Positions 31,785-38,637 of a stretch of 38,637 nt of DNA are shown here, piece after piece. Under the pieces are notes generated by a model. That model was not told the origin of the DNA. It saw nothing but the letters and a program-made list of their open reading frames with translations, and did no database searches. Location of the stretch: assembly GCA_900543915.1 (NCBI GenBank), contig UQTB01000020.1, positions 1 to 38,637 of the forward strand. The letters run 5' to 3'. A program made the position numbers and the translations under genes. How positions within the stretch are numbered: the stretch's first letter is position 1; each line of letters starts with the position of its first letter. The stretch comes from an uncultured Eubacteriales bacterium (GTDB taxonomy: Bacteria > Bacillota > Clostridia > Christensenellales > Borkfalkiaceae).

Positions 31785-32708
31785 ATGGAAAAGGAAAGTC
31801 TGAGGATCGAGGGACTGAAAAAATCTTACGGCGCGATTCCGGCGGTGAACGACATCTCGTTTTCCGTCGATAAGGGGTCTCTCTTTTCTTTTTTGGGCGT
31901 CAACGGCGCGGGAAAGAGCACGACCATCAATATCGTCTGTTCCATCCTGCAAAAAGACGCTGGCAAAGTGTGGATTGAGGGAATGGATCTGGATCGGGAA
32001 GCGGCGAAGATTAAGCCTTGCGTGGGCATTGTCTTTCAGAATTCCGTTCTGGACGCGCTTTTAACGGTAAAAGATAATTTGACCACCCGCGCCGGTTTTT
32101 ACGGTCTTTCCGGGCGGGAATGGAAACGGCGGTACGCCGAACTGGTCTCGCTGCTGGAGCTGGAAGAACTCGTCAGCCGTCCGTTCGGCAAGCTGTCCGG
32201 CGGACAGAAGCGCCGCGTGGATATCGCGCGCGGTCTGATCAACCGCCCGCAGCTTCTGATTCTGGACGAACCGACAACCGGGCTGGATCCGCAGACGCGC
32301 AGGAATGTCTGGGAGATCGTCGGCAAACTGCGGCGGGAAACGGGGATGACCGTCTTTCTGACCACCCATTATATGGAGGAGGCGGACGGTTCTGACCGCG
32401 TCGTGATCATCGACGAGGGGAAAATCGCCGCAAACGATACGCCGCTGCGTCTGAAAAAACGCTATTCGTCCGATTATCTCACGTTTTACCCAGTTAACCC
32501 GCGGGAAACAGCCGCAATGCTGCAGGCTAGGGGGTACCGCTGCGAGCAGAGCGAGGTCTCCTGCCGCGTGACGCTCGCCGGCGCGGATGAGGCGCGCGCG
32601 TTCCTTGCCGCCTATCCGGAAGAAACGCGGGATTTTGAATTTGTCAAGGGCACGATGGACGACGTTTTTCTCGCGGCGACGGGAAAACGCCTGGAGGTGA
32701 CGGCATGA
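31785..32708 (+). CDS. ABC-2 exporter ATP-binding protein, DrrA-like
   Basis: This 307-aa ATPase powers the permease encoded next. Walker A is GVNGAGKST (residues 38-46), the Q-loop is in VFQNSVLD, the signature is LSGGQKRR (about 137-144), Walker B is LLILDEPTTGLD (about 156-167) and the switch His is in TTHYMEEAD. The ~80-residue C-terminal extension (from about 225) is the DrrA-type regulatory domain. ATG 31785 follows GGGAGG by 3-4 nt; an in-frame TTG at 31770 overlaps the ribosome-binding site and is unlikely. The stop overlaps the permease start (ATGA at 32705-32708). The family exports drugs, antibiotics or lipids. Confidence 0.95.
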   Translation: MEKESLRIEGLKKSYGAIPAVNDISFSVDKGSLFSFLGVNGAGKSTTINIVCSILQKDAGKVWIEGMDLDREAAKIKPCVGIVFQNSVLDALLTVKDNLTTRAGFYGLSGREWKRRYAELVSLLELEELVSRPFGKLSGGQKRRVDIARGLINRPQLLILDEPTTGLDPQTRRNVWEIVGKLRRETGMTVFLTTHYMEEADGSDRVVIIDEGKIAANDTPLRLKKRYSSDYLTFYPVNPRETAAMLQARGYRCEQSEVSCRVTLAGADEARAFLAAYPEETRDFEFVKGTMDDVFLAATGKRLEVTA

Positions 32709-33610
32709 ACACGCTTTGGCTCATTACCCTGCGCAACATTAAAATATATCTGAAAGACAAAGCAAACATCTTTTTTTCGCTGTTGTCTCCCGTAATCATT
32801 CTCGTCTTATACCTACTGTTTATCGGAAAGCTCCAGACGGACGGTCTGACCCAGGCGCTCGCCGAAATGGGCGTCACGGGCGCGGAAGCGGAGGTGAAAG
32901 GATTTTGCGACAGCTGGATGATCACGGGCGTCATGGCGTGCGCCTGCATTACGGTCGCGCTGTGCGCAAGCGGCGTTGCGGTCACCGACCGTTCCCGCGG
33001 CATTCTGGCGGACGTCATGGCTTCGCCCCTTCCCGGGTGGAAGTTTACCGCCGGATACATCCTCGCGGTGGCGCTGATCGCCTCTGCGGTCAGCCTTGTC
33101 GTGCTGGCGATCTGTTTTGTCTATCTGGCGGCGCTGGGCAGCTGGTATCTCTCCGTGTCCGACGTATTCGGCTGCGTGGGAGTCACGCTGCTGTCCGTTC
33201 TGTCGTCGACTGCCGTCGTTTCGCTCATCGTGTCGTTTGTGCGGACGGAGGGCGCGTTTTCGGGCGTCAATATCATTATCGGTACGGTCGTCGGCTTTCT
33301 GATCGGCGCATATATGCCCATCAGCACGTTCCCGAAAGCGGTTCAGACCGTTACGCTGTTTATTCCCGGCTCGTATTCCGCCGGGCTGTTCCGCCAGTTC
33401 TTCATGGGCGGAGCACTCGAACGGCTGAGCGGAGCCGTGCCCGCCGCGTTCGTCGAAGAATTGGCAAAACAATATTCGATGACGTACGATTTTTTCGGCA
33501 TGGAAATCACGGGGGCGGGGATGGCATGGATTCTCGCGGGATCCGTTCTTCTCTTCGCGGGCGCGAACTTGGCTGTCATGGCGGTGAAAAAGAGAAAAAA
33601 ATACGAATAA
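32705..33610 (+). CDS. ABC-2 type exporter permease
   Basis: This 301-aa membrane protein has the ABC-2 pattern: a short cytoplasmic N-terminus (NIKIYLKDKANIFFSLLSP), a first helix near 20-40, an extracellular loop of about 50 residues with no hydrophobic stretch, then five more helices (about 75-95, 110-140, 150-180, 185-205 and 270-290). The TDRSRGILADVMASPLPGWKF segment (about 98-118) is the typical inner coupling region. It overlaps the ATPase gene by 4 nt. Together they should make one heterodimeric or homodimeric exporter under the TetR-type regulator at the head of the operon. Substrate unknown. Confidence 0.92.
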   Translation: MNTLWLITLRNIKIYLKDKANIFFSLLSPVIILVLYLLFIGKLQTDGLTQALAEMGVTGAEAEVKGFCDSWMITGVMACACITVALCASGVAVTDRSRGILADVMASPLPGWKFTAGYILAVALIASAVSLVVLAICFVYLAALGSWYLSVSDVFGCVGVTLLSVLSSTAVVSLIVSFVRTEGAFSGVNIIIGTVVGFLIGAYMPISTFPKAVQTVTLFIPGSYSAGLFRQFFMGGALERLSGAVPAAFVEELAKQYSMTYDFFGMEITGAGMAWILAGSVLLFAGANLAVMAVKKRKKYE

Positions 33611-33698
33611 AATTTTGGAATTTTATTTCAAATATACTAAAAAACTATATTCATTAAAATATTTTTTACGATTTAACATGATTTTCTGCTTAAAACGT

Positions 33699-33727
33699 TT
33701 TTTCTTTTTGGAAAAATTTGGTATTAT
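33699..33727 (+). promoter_or_regulatory. Weak candidate promoter in the AT-rich gap
   Basis: TTTTTC (33699-33704) and TATTAT (33722-33727) are separated by 17 bp in a very AT-rich 153-bp gap. It would start transcription about 30 nt upstream of the 93-aa gene. Other -10-like hexamers are also present here, so confidence is low. Confidence 0.35.
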
Positions 33728-33763
33728 ATTCATGAAAGAAAAAATATAAAAAAGAGGGTCAAG

Positions 33764-34045
33764 TTGAGAGTAAAAATATATTCCGTTTACATTGTGTTCG
33801 AAGACGATTCCGGCAACTACGCCGAATTTAACTGCGGCGATTTCATCGAGTCGGAACAGGCGATTGAGCGTTGGAAAAATCTGTATCGGCAGTGCGAGGA
33901 TGTTCCCTATCATTTTTCGGAAATCAGATATTACGAAGTGGAGGCGGCGCCGACGGAGGACTGCGAGTGTATCGTCATCAATCAAAATCATTATCCCGTG
34001 AAGCGGGGATATTACGACGTCGTAGAAATCAAAAATAAAAACTGA
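33764..34045 (+). CDS. Small hypothetical protein (93 aa)
   Basis: This 93-aa protein is not recognised. It is acidic and rich in Tyr (about nine), with a beta-alpha-beta look: KIYSVYIVFEDDSGNYAEF, then an amphipathic helix ESEQAIERWKNLYRQC, then HFSEIRYYEVEAAPTEDCECIVIN and a short basic C-terminus. There is no signal peptide or membrane helix. The start is TTG 33764, with AGAGGG about 6 nt upstream. The frame has its own weak promoter candidate and a strong terminator, which supports it being real. It lies in an AT-richer pocket between the exporter and rarA. The size and shape would fit a small regulatory or immunity-type protein, but nothing specific supports that. Confidence 0.65.
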   Translation: MRVKIYSVYIVFEDDSGNYAEFNCGDFIESEQAIERWKNLYRQCEDVPYHFSEIRYYEVEAAPTEDCECIVINQNHYPVKRGYYDVVEIKNKN

Positions 34046-34049
34046 AACG

Positions 34050-34075
34050 GCCGGGAAGTTTCATCCCGGCTTTTT
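34050..34075 (+). terminator. Intrinsic terminator of the 93-aa gene
   Basis: GCCGGGA (34050-34056), loop AGTTTCA, TCCCGGC (34064-34070) is a perfect 7-bp stem followed by five T. Confidence 0.85.
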
Positions 34076-34089
34076 CTCTGCCTGCAAAC

Positions 34090-34118
34090 TTGACATTTCC
34101 GTCCTGCCGGAATATACT
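34090..34118 (+). promoter_or_regulatory. Promoter of rarA
   Basis: TTGACA (34090-34095) and TATACT (34113-34118) are separated by 17 bp. Transcription would start near 34125, so starts upstream of that are excluded. Confidence 0.85.
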
Positions 34119-34152
34119 GTTAAGGAGAAAACAGGAGCCGGTGTTTATTACG

Positions 34153-35484
34153 ATGCGGGAACAGACTTTGTTTGAACGGGAAGACAGTCAACCTCTGGCT
34201 GCGCGGCTGCGGCCACAGTCGCTGGATACGTTTTACGGGCAGGAGCACCTGCTCGGCGAGGGGAAAATACTGCGCAGACTGATCGAGGGAGATCAGATCG
34301 GCTCTATGATCTTCTGGGGGCCTCCCGGCGTAGGGAAGACGACGCTGGCGCGCATCATCGCAAACCGTACGCGCGCCGATTTTATCGATTTTTCCGCGGT
34401 AACGAGCGGAATCAAGGAGATCAGGCAGGTCATGGAACAGGCGGATAAAAGCCGCCTGTTCGGCGGGAAAACCATCCTGTTCGTGGATGAGATTCACCGC
34501 TTCAATAAAGCCCAGCAGGATGCTTTTCTGCCGTTCGTGGAAAAGGGCAGCATTATTCTCATCGGCGCCACGACGGAAAACCCCTCGTTTGAGGTAAACG
34601 GCGCGCTGCTGTCCCGCTGCAAAGTGTTCGTCCTGCACGCGCTGAAAAAGGAAGACCTTTGCCGTCTGATCCGTCACGCGCTGGAAGACGAACGCGGATT
34701 CGGGCACAGGAAGATCGAAATTTCGGATGAGCTTGTGGAAGGGATCGCGGAATTTGCCAACGGAGACGCGCGCAGCGCGCTTTCCACCCTCGAAATGGCG
34801 GTATTAAACGGAGATATCGTCGGCGACAAAACGGTGATCACGGCGGAAAATTTCGAACAGTGCACGTCGAAAAAATCCCTCCTTTACGATAAAACGGGGG
34901 AAGAGCATTACAATCTTATTTCGGCGCTCCATAAATCCATGCGCAATTCCGATCCGGACGCCGCGGTTTACTGGCTTGCCCGCATGCTGGAAGCGGGGGA
35001 GGATCCTCTCTACATCGCGCGCCGCGTGACGCGCTTCGCGAGCGAGGATGTCGGGCTCGCCGATCCGCGCGCACTGGAAATTTCCGTCGCCGCCTATCAG
35101 GCGTGCCATCTGATCGGCATGCCGGAGTGCACCGTACATCTGACGCAGGCGGTCGTCTATCTTTCGCTGGCGCCGAAATCCAACGCGCTCTACGTCGCTT
35201 ACGGTAGGGCAAAAAAGGACGCGCTGACGATGATCGCCGATCCCGTCCCCTTGGCGATCCGCAACGCGCCCACCCGACTGATGAAGGATTTGGATTACGG
35301 GAAAGGCTACCAGTACGCGCACGACGCAAAGGAAAAGCTGACCGACATGCAGTGCCTGCCCGATTCCCTTTTGGGGAGAGAATATTACGCGCCTACGGAA
35401 GAGGGAGCGGAAGGAAAGTTCAAAGCGCGCCTGAACGAGATCAAAAACTGGAAAAAAGAGCGCGCCGAAAAAAAGAAACATTGA
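34153..35484 (+). CDS. rarA: Replication-associated recombination factor RarA (MgsA), AAA+ ATPase
   Basis: This 443-aa clamp-loader-related ATPase acts at stalled replication forks. It has PLAARLRPQSLDTFYGQEHLLG at the N-terminus, Walker A GPPGVGKTT (about residues 56-64), Walker B LFVDEIHR, sensor 1 GATTENPSFEVN, arginine-finger context LLSRCKVF, and the C-terminal tetramerisation domain with LARMLEAGEDPLYIARR and NAPTRLMKDLDYGKGYQYAHD. The start is uncertain: ATG 34153 gives the expected family N-terminus MREQTLF, but AGGAG (34133-34137) is 15 nt upstream; GTG 34141, four codons earlier, is only 3 nt from it. The stop is one base before the MFS gene start. Role inferred from strong family similarity. 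Confidence 0.93.
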   Translation: MREQTLFEREDSQPLAARLRPQSLDTFYGQEHLLGEGKILRRLIEGDQIGSMIFWGPPGVGKTTLARIIANRTRADFIDFSAVTSGIKEIRQVMEQADKSRLFGGKTILFVDEIHRFNKAQQDAFLPFVEKGSIILIGATTENPSFEVNGALLSRCKVFVLHALKKEDLCRLIRHALEDERGFGHRKIEISDELVEGIAEFANGDARSALSTLEMAVLNGDIVGDKTVITAENFEQCTSKKSLLYDKTGEEHYNLISALHKSMRNSDPDAAVYWLARMLEAGEDPLYIARRVTRFASEDVGLADPRALEISVAAYQACHLIGMPECTVHLTQAVVYLSLAPKSNALYVAYGRAKKDALTMIADPVPLAIRNAPTRLMKDLDYGKGYQYAHDAKEKLTDMQCLPDSLLGREYYAPTEEGAEGKFKARLNEIKNWKKERAEKKKH

Positions 35485-35485
35485 T

Positions 35486-36694
35486 ATGAAACTGGGATAC
35501 CGACACACGATCAGAGCCTGCTTTATCGGGTATATCATACAGGCAATTGTCAACAATTTCGTACCGCTGCTGTTTGTCACCTTTCAGTCGCAGTATCACA
35601 TTCCGCTTTCGCAGATCACCGTTTTAATTACGGTGAATTTCGTCGTACAGCTGAGCGTCGATCTGCTGTCCGTCTTTTTGATCGACCGGATGGGATACCG
35701 CGCCAGCGCGTTTGTCGCTCACGCGTTTATTATCGTCGGCATGGCGGCGCTGATTTTTCTGCCCGAACTGTTCCCAAATGCCTTTGTCGGACTGCTGATT
35801 TCCGTTGTGATCTACGCGGTCGGCGGGGGCTTTTTGGAGGTGCTTCTCAGCCCGCTCGTCGAAGCCTGCCCGACGGAACACAAATCGCAGACGATGGCGG
35901 TTCTCCATTCTTTCTACTGCTGGGGGAGCGTGGGCGTAATCTGTCTTTCGACGCTGTTTTTCGCGCTGTTCGGTACGCAGAGCTGGAAAATCCTGACGGC
36001 AGTCTGGATCGTGCTGCCGCTGTTTAACTTCTTTTATTTTATCAAAGTGCCGATCGCGTCCGCGGAAGAAGGGGAAAAAGGCGTTTCACTGCCGCAGCTT
36101 TTCCGCAACAAAATGTTCTGGCTTTTTCTGCTGATTATGTTCTGCGCAGGAGCCGGCGAGCTTTCAATCAGTCAGTGGGCTTCCGTCTTTGCGGAAAAGG
36201 GGCTCGGCGTTTCCAAGACGGTAGGCGACCTCGCCGGTCCCGCGCTGTTCGCCCTGCTGATAGGCAGCGCGCGGCTGATTTACGGGAAACTGGGAAAAAA
36301 CGTCAACCTGAACGCCGTGATGATGGCGAGCTCGCTGCTCTGCGTTGTCTCATATCTGCTGATTTCGCTGTCCGCTTCTCCCGTCCTGGGGCTCATCGGC
36401 GTCGGGCTGAGCGGCCTTTCGGTGGGGATGCTTTGGCCGGGAATTTTCAGCATCGGTTCTTCTTCCATCCGCGGCGGCGGAACTGCCATGTTCGCGCTCT
36501 TTGCGGTGGCGGGGGATCTGGGGTGCACCGTCGGTCCGACCGTCGCGGGGATGGTCGCGAGCGCCTGCGGAGAGCAGCTGAGATACGGCGTGCTGGCGGC
36601 GATCGTATTTCCCGTCATTCTGGTCGTCGGCATGGCGATGATTCTTGTGTCGGAAAAAAAGAAAAAGGCGGTCAGACTGCCGGAAGCGGATTAA
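35486..36694 (+). CDS. MFS transporter
   Basis: This 402-aa secondary transporter has about twelve hydrophobic helices split by a polar cytoplasmic loop near residues 190-210 (IASAEEGEKGVSLPQLFRNK). The first half has the FIDRMGYRAS-type A motif (IDRMGYRASAF, about 66-76) and the second a related LIYGKLGKNVN. The overall pattern resembles the sugar/FucP-like group of MFS carriers, but substrate cannot be called. It begins one base after rarA ends, with no clear ribosome-binding site, so it is likely translated by coupling to rarA. No terminator is obvious; the next feature is tRNA-Val on the same strand with its own promoter. Confidence 0.88.
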   Translation: MKLGYRHTIRACFIGYIIQAIVNNFVPLLFVTFQSQYHIPLSQITVLITVNFVVQLSVDLLSVFLIDRMGYRASAFVAHAFIIVGMAALIFLPELFPNAFVGLLISVVIYAVGGGFLEVLLSPLVEACPTEHKSQTMAVLHSFYCWGSVGVICLSTLFFALFGTQSWKILTAVWIVLPLFNFFYFIKVPIASAEEGEKGVSLPQLFRNKMFWLFLLIMFCAGAGELSISQWASVFAEKGLGVSKTVGDLAGPALFALLIGSARLIYGKLGKNVNLNAVMMASSLLCVVSYLLISLSASPVLGLIGVGLSGLSVGMLWPGIFSIGSSSIRGGGTAMFALFAVAGDLGCTVGPTVAGMVASACGEQLRYGVLAAIVFPVILVVGMAMILVSEKKKKAVRLPEAD

Positions 36695-36810
36695 AGAGAG
36701 GCGCTATAAAAAAACTGCGGGAAATATGCAGATGAGCAGATAAGCGCCCCCTTTCTTCCGCGGGGATCGCAGAAAAAATCCATAAAATTAAAAAAATAGC
36801 CTTCAAACAG

Positions 36811-36839
36811 TTTTCAAACGGAAAAAAATGTGATATAAT
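36811..36839 (+). promoter_or_regulatory. Promoter of tRNA-Val
   Basis: TTTTCA (36811-36816) and TATAAT (36834-36839, with an upstream TG as in extended -10) are separated by 17 bp. The tRNA 5' end is 19 bp downstream. Confidence 0.7.
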
Positions 36840-36857
36840 AATTTTCGCTTGACGGAT

Positions 36858-36934
36858 GAAGGTATAGCTCAGCTGGTCAGAGCGCTTGCTTGACATGCAA
36901 GAGGTCGTAGGTTCAAATCCTACTATCTTCACCA
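36858..36934 (+). tRNA. tRNA-Val (anticodon GAC)
   Basis: A full cloverleaf can be drawn. The acceptor stem GAAGGTA pairs with TATCTTC (one G-T), D stem GCTC/GAGC, anticodon stem CTTGC/GCAAG around loop TTGACAT (anticodon GAC), and T stem GTAGG/CCTAC around TTCAAAT. The discriminator A and CCA are encoded (ends 36934). It reads GTC and GTT valine codons. The serine recombinase end lies about 200 bp downstream. Confidence 0.95.
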
Positions 36935-36964
36935 TCTTTGTAGTACGAAAAAGCTACAAAACAT

Positions 36965-37000
36965 AAAAAGCACAAGATTTAGTAGGTCTTGTGCTTTTTT
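36965..37000. terminator. Strong bidirectional hairpin after tRNA-Val
   Basis: AAAAAGCACAAGA (36965-36977), 9-nt loop, TCTTGTGCTTTTT (36987-36999) is a perfect 13-bp stem with a T-run on each strand. It probably ends the tRNA transcript and blocks read-through from the mobile element. Confidence 0.85.
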
Positions 37001-37083
37001 GTTGCCATATCTTGTGGTTCGCGCACCTTGCGGAATATTTGATTTTAGGAGCTGCATTTAGTTAATTATTCGTGGGGAATTTT

Positions 37084-37116
37084 CGGGTAGGTAGGTTTTA
37101 ACTGCCTACCCGTTTT
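37084..37116 (+). terminator. Hairpin downstream of the recombinase gene
   Basis: CGGGTAGGTAG (37084-37094), loop GTTTTAA, CTGCCTACCCG (37102-37112) is an 11-bp stem with one G-T pair, followed by TTTT on the + strand. On the minus strand the T-run is missing, so it is a poor terminator for the recombinase and might instead be an end structure of the element. Confidence 0.6.
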
Positions 37117-37141
37117 CGTTCCCGCGCGGTTTTAGTGCATT

Positions 37142-38637
37142 TTAATATGAGCTATACTGCGGTAAATTGATTGCGCCTATGAATTTGTAAATAATTTCTA
37201 CTTCCTGCATTTTTCTGCCGTCGTATTTCTCGGTTTCGCCGATATAAATCTTTTCGATGAAACTGTTGAGAATTTCGGGAGTCAACTCTTCGATTTCCGT
37301 GTAACTCTTTACGACTTTCAGAAACTTTGAGAGTTTTTCTTCGTCCTGAACCGATGAAGCAAGAGCGTTTTTGAACTCTTGGATTTTCGTTTTCAGCTCG
37401 TTACCTTCGTCCTCGTAAGATTTTGCAAGGAAGTCAAATCGTTCGTCGGTGATTCTGCCGTTTACGTTATCTTCGTAAAGTTTGCGGATAATTTTGCCGA
37501 TTTCTTCCTGTCTTTCGGAAAGCCGTTTTAATTCGGCTTTCGTTTTAGACTGAAACTTTACCGTTTCTTTTTTAGAACCGGACAAATATTCGTCCGTAAA
37601 TTCCTTTTCGTGAAACAAGACATATTCGCATACTTTTTGCAAATCTTCTTTAACTATCGTTTCAAGGTCGGATACTAAAATACGGTGGCAACTACATAAG
37701 CCTTTCTTTTTCTTGCGATAGGTCGCACAGGAAAAATTGTCCATTTTTCTGTTTCGTGCCACGCGCTGAATCGTCAGATGATTGCCGCAGTCAGCGCAGT
37801 AGAGCAATCCTGAAAACATATTCGGCTCATTGTATTTTGTGCGGGCGCGTTTTACTTTTCGCATTTGCTGTACCGTTTCAAAAGTTTTCTCATCTATAAT
37901 CGGCTCTTGCGTATTACGGTAGATGATCCAATCTTCCTTGGGCAAACGAATTTGCTTTTTTGTTTTATAAGATTTTACTGCCGTCTGAAAATTTACTGTA
38001 TGTCCCGCGTATGCCGTTTGGCTTAAAATATATTTAATACTCATCAAATCCCATATTTCGGGGTATTCGCTTCTTGCATTGGTTTTAATTCCGCGATTCA
38101 TATAATACAGTATAGGCGTTTCAACTTTCTCTTCCGTTAACTTGTGCCCGATTTCCGAAATGCGATAACCGTCAACGTACATTTGGAAAATTCGCCTTAC
38201 CGTAGCCGCGGCTTCATCGTCTATAATCCATTTATCTTTGTCATTCGGATCTTTTTTATATCCGAACGGGGGATTAGTCGTAAGATGTTTACCGGAATTG
38301 CCTTTTGCTTTGAATACTGCGCGAATTTTCTTCGACGTATCTCTTGCATACCACTCATTAAATACGTTTTTGAACGGCGTCAGGTCGTTTTCCGTCTGAA
38401 TATTGCTGTCTACGTTATCGTTGATCGCAATAAAGCGAATGTCAAGATTCGAGAAATAGATTTCGGTGTAATACCCAACCATTATGTAATCTCTGCCGAA
38501 TCGAGACATATCCTTTACGATAACAGTAGAAATTTTGCCTTCCTCCGCGTCAGCCATCATTCGCTGAAAGTCGGGACGATTGAAAGCTGACGTTAGATAA
38601 CGATACTTTTGAAAACACTGGAAAATCAAGGTTTTTC
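37142..38637 (-). CDS. Large serine recombinase, 5' end beyond the window
   Basis: About 498 residues are visible, open to the window edge, so the gene is partial. The end of the resolvase catalytic domain is seen: FNRPDFQRMM, then VIVKDMSRFGRDYIMVGYYTE and FIAINDNVDS. The helix EWYARDTSKKIRAVF and the recombinase domain (PFGYKKDP, then EAAATVRRIFQMYVDG) follow, then a zinc ribbon (GLLYCADCGNHLTI with a second Cys pair in FSCATYRKKKKGLCSC) and a coiled-coil C-terminus. It is of the TndX/Tn4451 type, which excises and integrates elements. The active-site serine region is not in view. It is AT-rich, unlike the neighbouring genes, and lies by tRNA-Val, which suggests one end of an acquired element. 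It ends at 37142. Confidence 0.88.
   Translation of the reverse strand, partial: KTLIFQCFQKYRYLTSAFNRPDFQRMMADAEEGKISTVIVKDMSRFGRDYIMVGYYTEIYFSNLDIRFIAINDNVDSNIQTENDLTPFKNVFNEWYARDTSKKIRAVFKAKGNSGKHLTTNPPFGYKKDPNDKDKWIIDDEAAATVRRIFQMYVDGYRISEIGHKLTEEKVETPILYYMNRGIKTNARSEYPEIWDLMSIKYILSQTAYAGHTVNFQTAVKSYKTKKQIRLPKEDWIIYRNTQEPIIDEKTFETVQQMRKVKRARTKYNEPNMFSGLLYCADCGNHLTIQRVARNRKMDNFSCATYRKKKKGLCSCHRILVSDLETIVKEDLQKVCEYVLFHEKEFTDEYLSGSKKETVKFQSKTKAELKRLSERQEEIGKIIRKLYEDNVNGRITDERFDFLAKSYEDEGNELKTKIQEFKNALASSVQDEEKLSKFLKVVKSYTEIEELTPEILNSFIEKIYIGETEKYDGRKMQEVEIIYKFIGAINLPQYSSY

Noticed and set aside
36672..36935. Minus-strand open frame of 87 codons with a FEPTTSCMSSKRSDQLSYT-like start
   Set aside because: It is the complement of the tRNA-Val gene and its upstream region. 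This type of false protein is a well-known artefact of tRNA genes.
38144..38590. 148-codon + strand open frame inside the recombinase region
   Set aside because: It is antisense to the well-conserved recombinase domains and lacks a ribosome-binding site.

Overview
The window looks like chromosome of a Gram-positive, anaerobic Clostridia-type Firmicute. This is inferred from strong SigA-type promoters with 17-bp spacers, GGAGG ribosome-binding sites, lipoprotein-type ABC binding proteins, a GlpP antiterminator, rubrerythrin, and GC-rich coding DNA. A Christensenellales-like gut lineage is possible but cannot be settled from sequence alone. The last ~1.7 kb is visibly AT-richer and looks acquired.

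Region 1 (1-14.2 kb) is a carbohydrate-acquisition locus on the + strand. It holds a LacI-family regulator with two tandem operator-like sites directly behind its own promoter, an Ig-like surface protein, a sugar ABC importer (lipoprotein binding protein and two permeases, no ATPase), a 1036-aa beta-rich surface protein, and two paralogous ~820-850-aa lipoproteins that look like six-hairpin (alpha/alpha) glycosidases. Two proteins of the locus end in the same 33-residue tail: GCGSS, a hydrophobic helix, then a basic cluster. It resembles the three-part sorting signals of other lineages and is the most interesting feature here.

Region 2 (14.3-19.4 kb): a CmpB-type membrane protein on the minus strand diverges from a complete nucleoside-catabolism operon, deoC-deoD-deoB-cdd-pdp, with genes overlapping or nearly so.

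Region 3 (19.4-24.4 kb): a LysR regulator is followed by a glycerol-3-phosphate oxidation operon (GlpA-like oxidoreductase with a [2Fe-2S] domain, a second FAD/NAD oxidoreductase, DUF1667, glpP, and an MGMT-like gene). The operon has a leader terminator directly in front of its first gene, so the operon appears to carry both the G3P-responsive antiterminator and its probable RNA target.

Region 4 (24.4-36.7 kb) is mostly housekeeping and stress genes: a small XRE regulator, an unrecognised membrane protein, a COG2509-like FAD dehydrogenase, pyruvate kinase (minus strand), citrate synthase, rubrerythrin with a Fur/PerR-type box, a TetR regulator with an ABC-2 exporter, an unrecognised 93-aa protein, rarA and an MFS transporter.

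Region 5 (36.8-38.6 kb): tRNA-Val(GAC), two strong hairpins, and the 3' part of a large serine recombinase running off the window. This is probably one end of an integrated mobile element. No gene-free stretch exceeds about 300 bases; the longest (24597-24941) holds a promoter and operator-like repeats.
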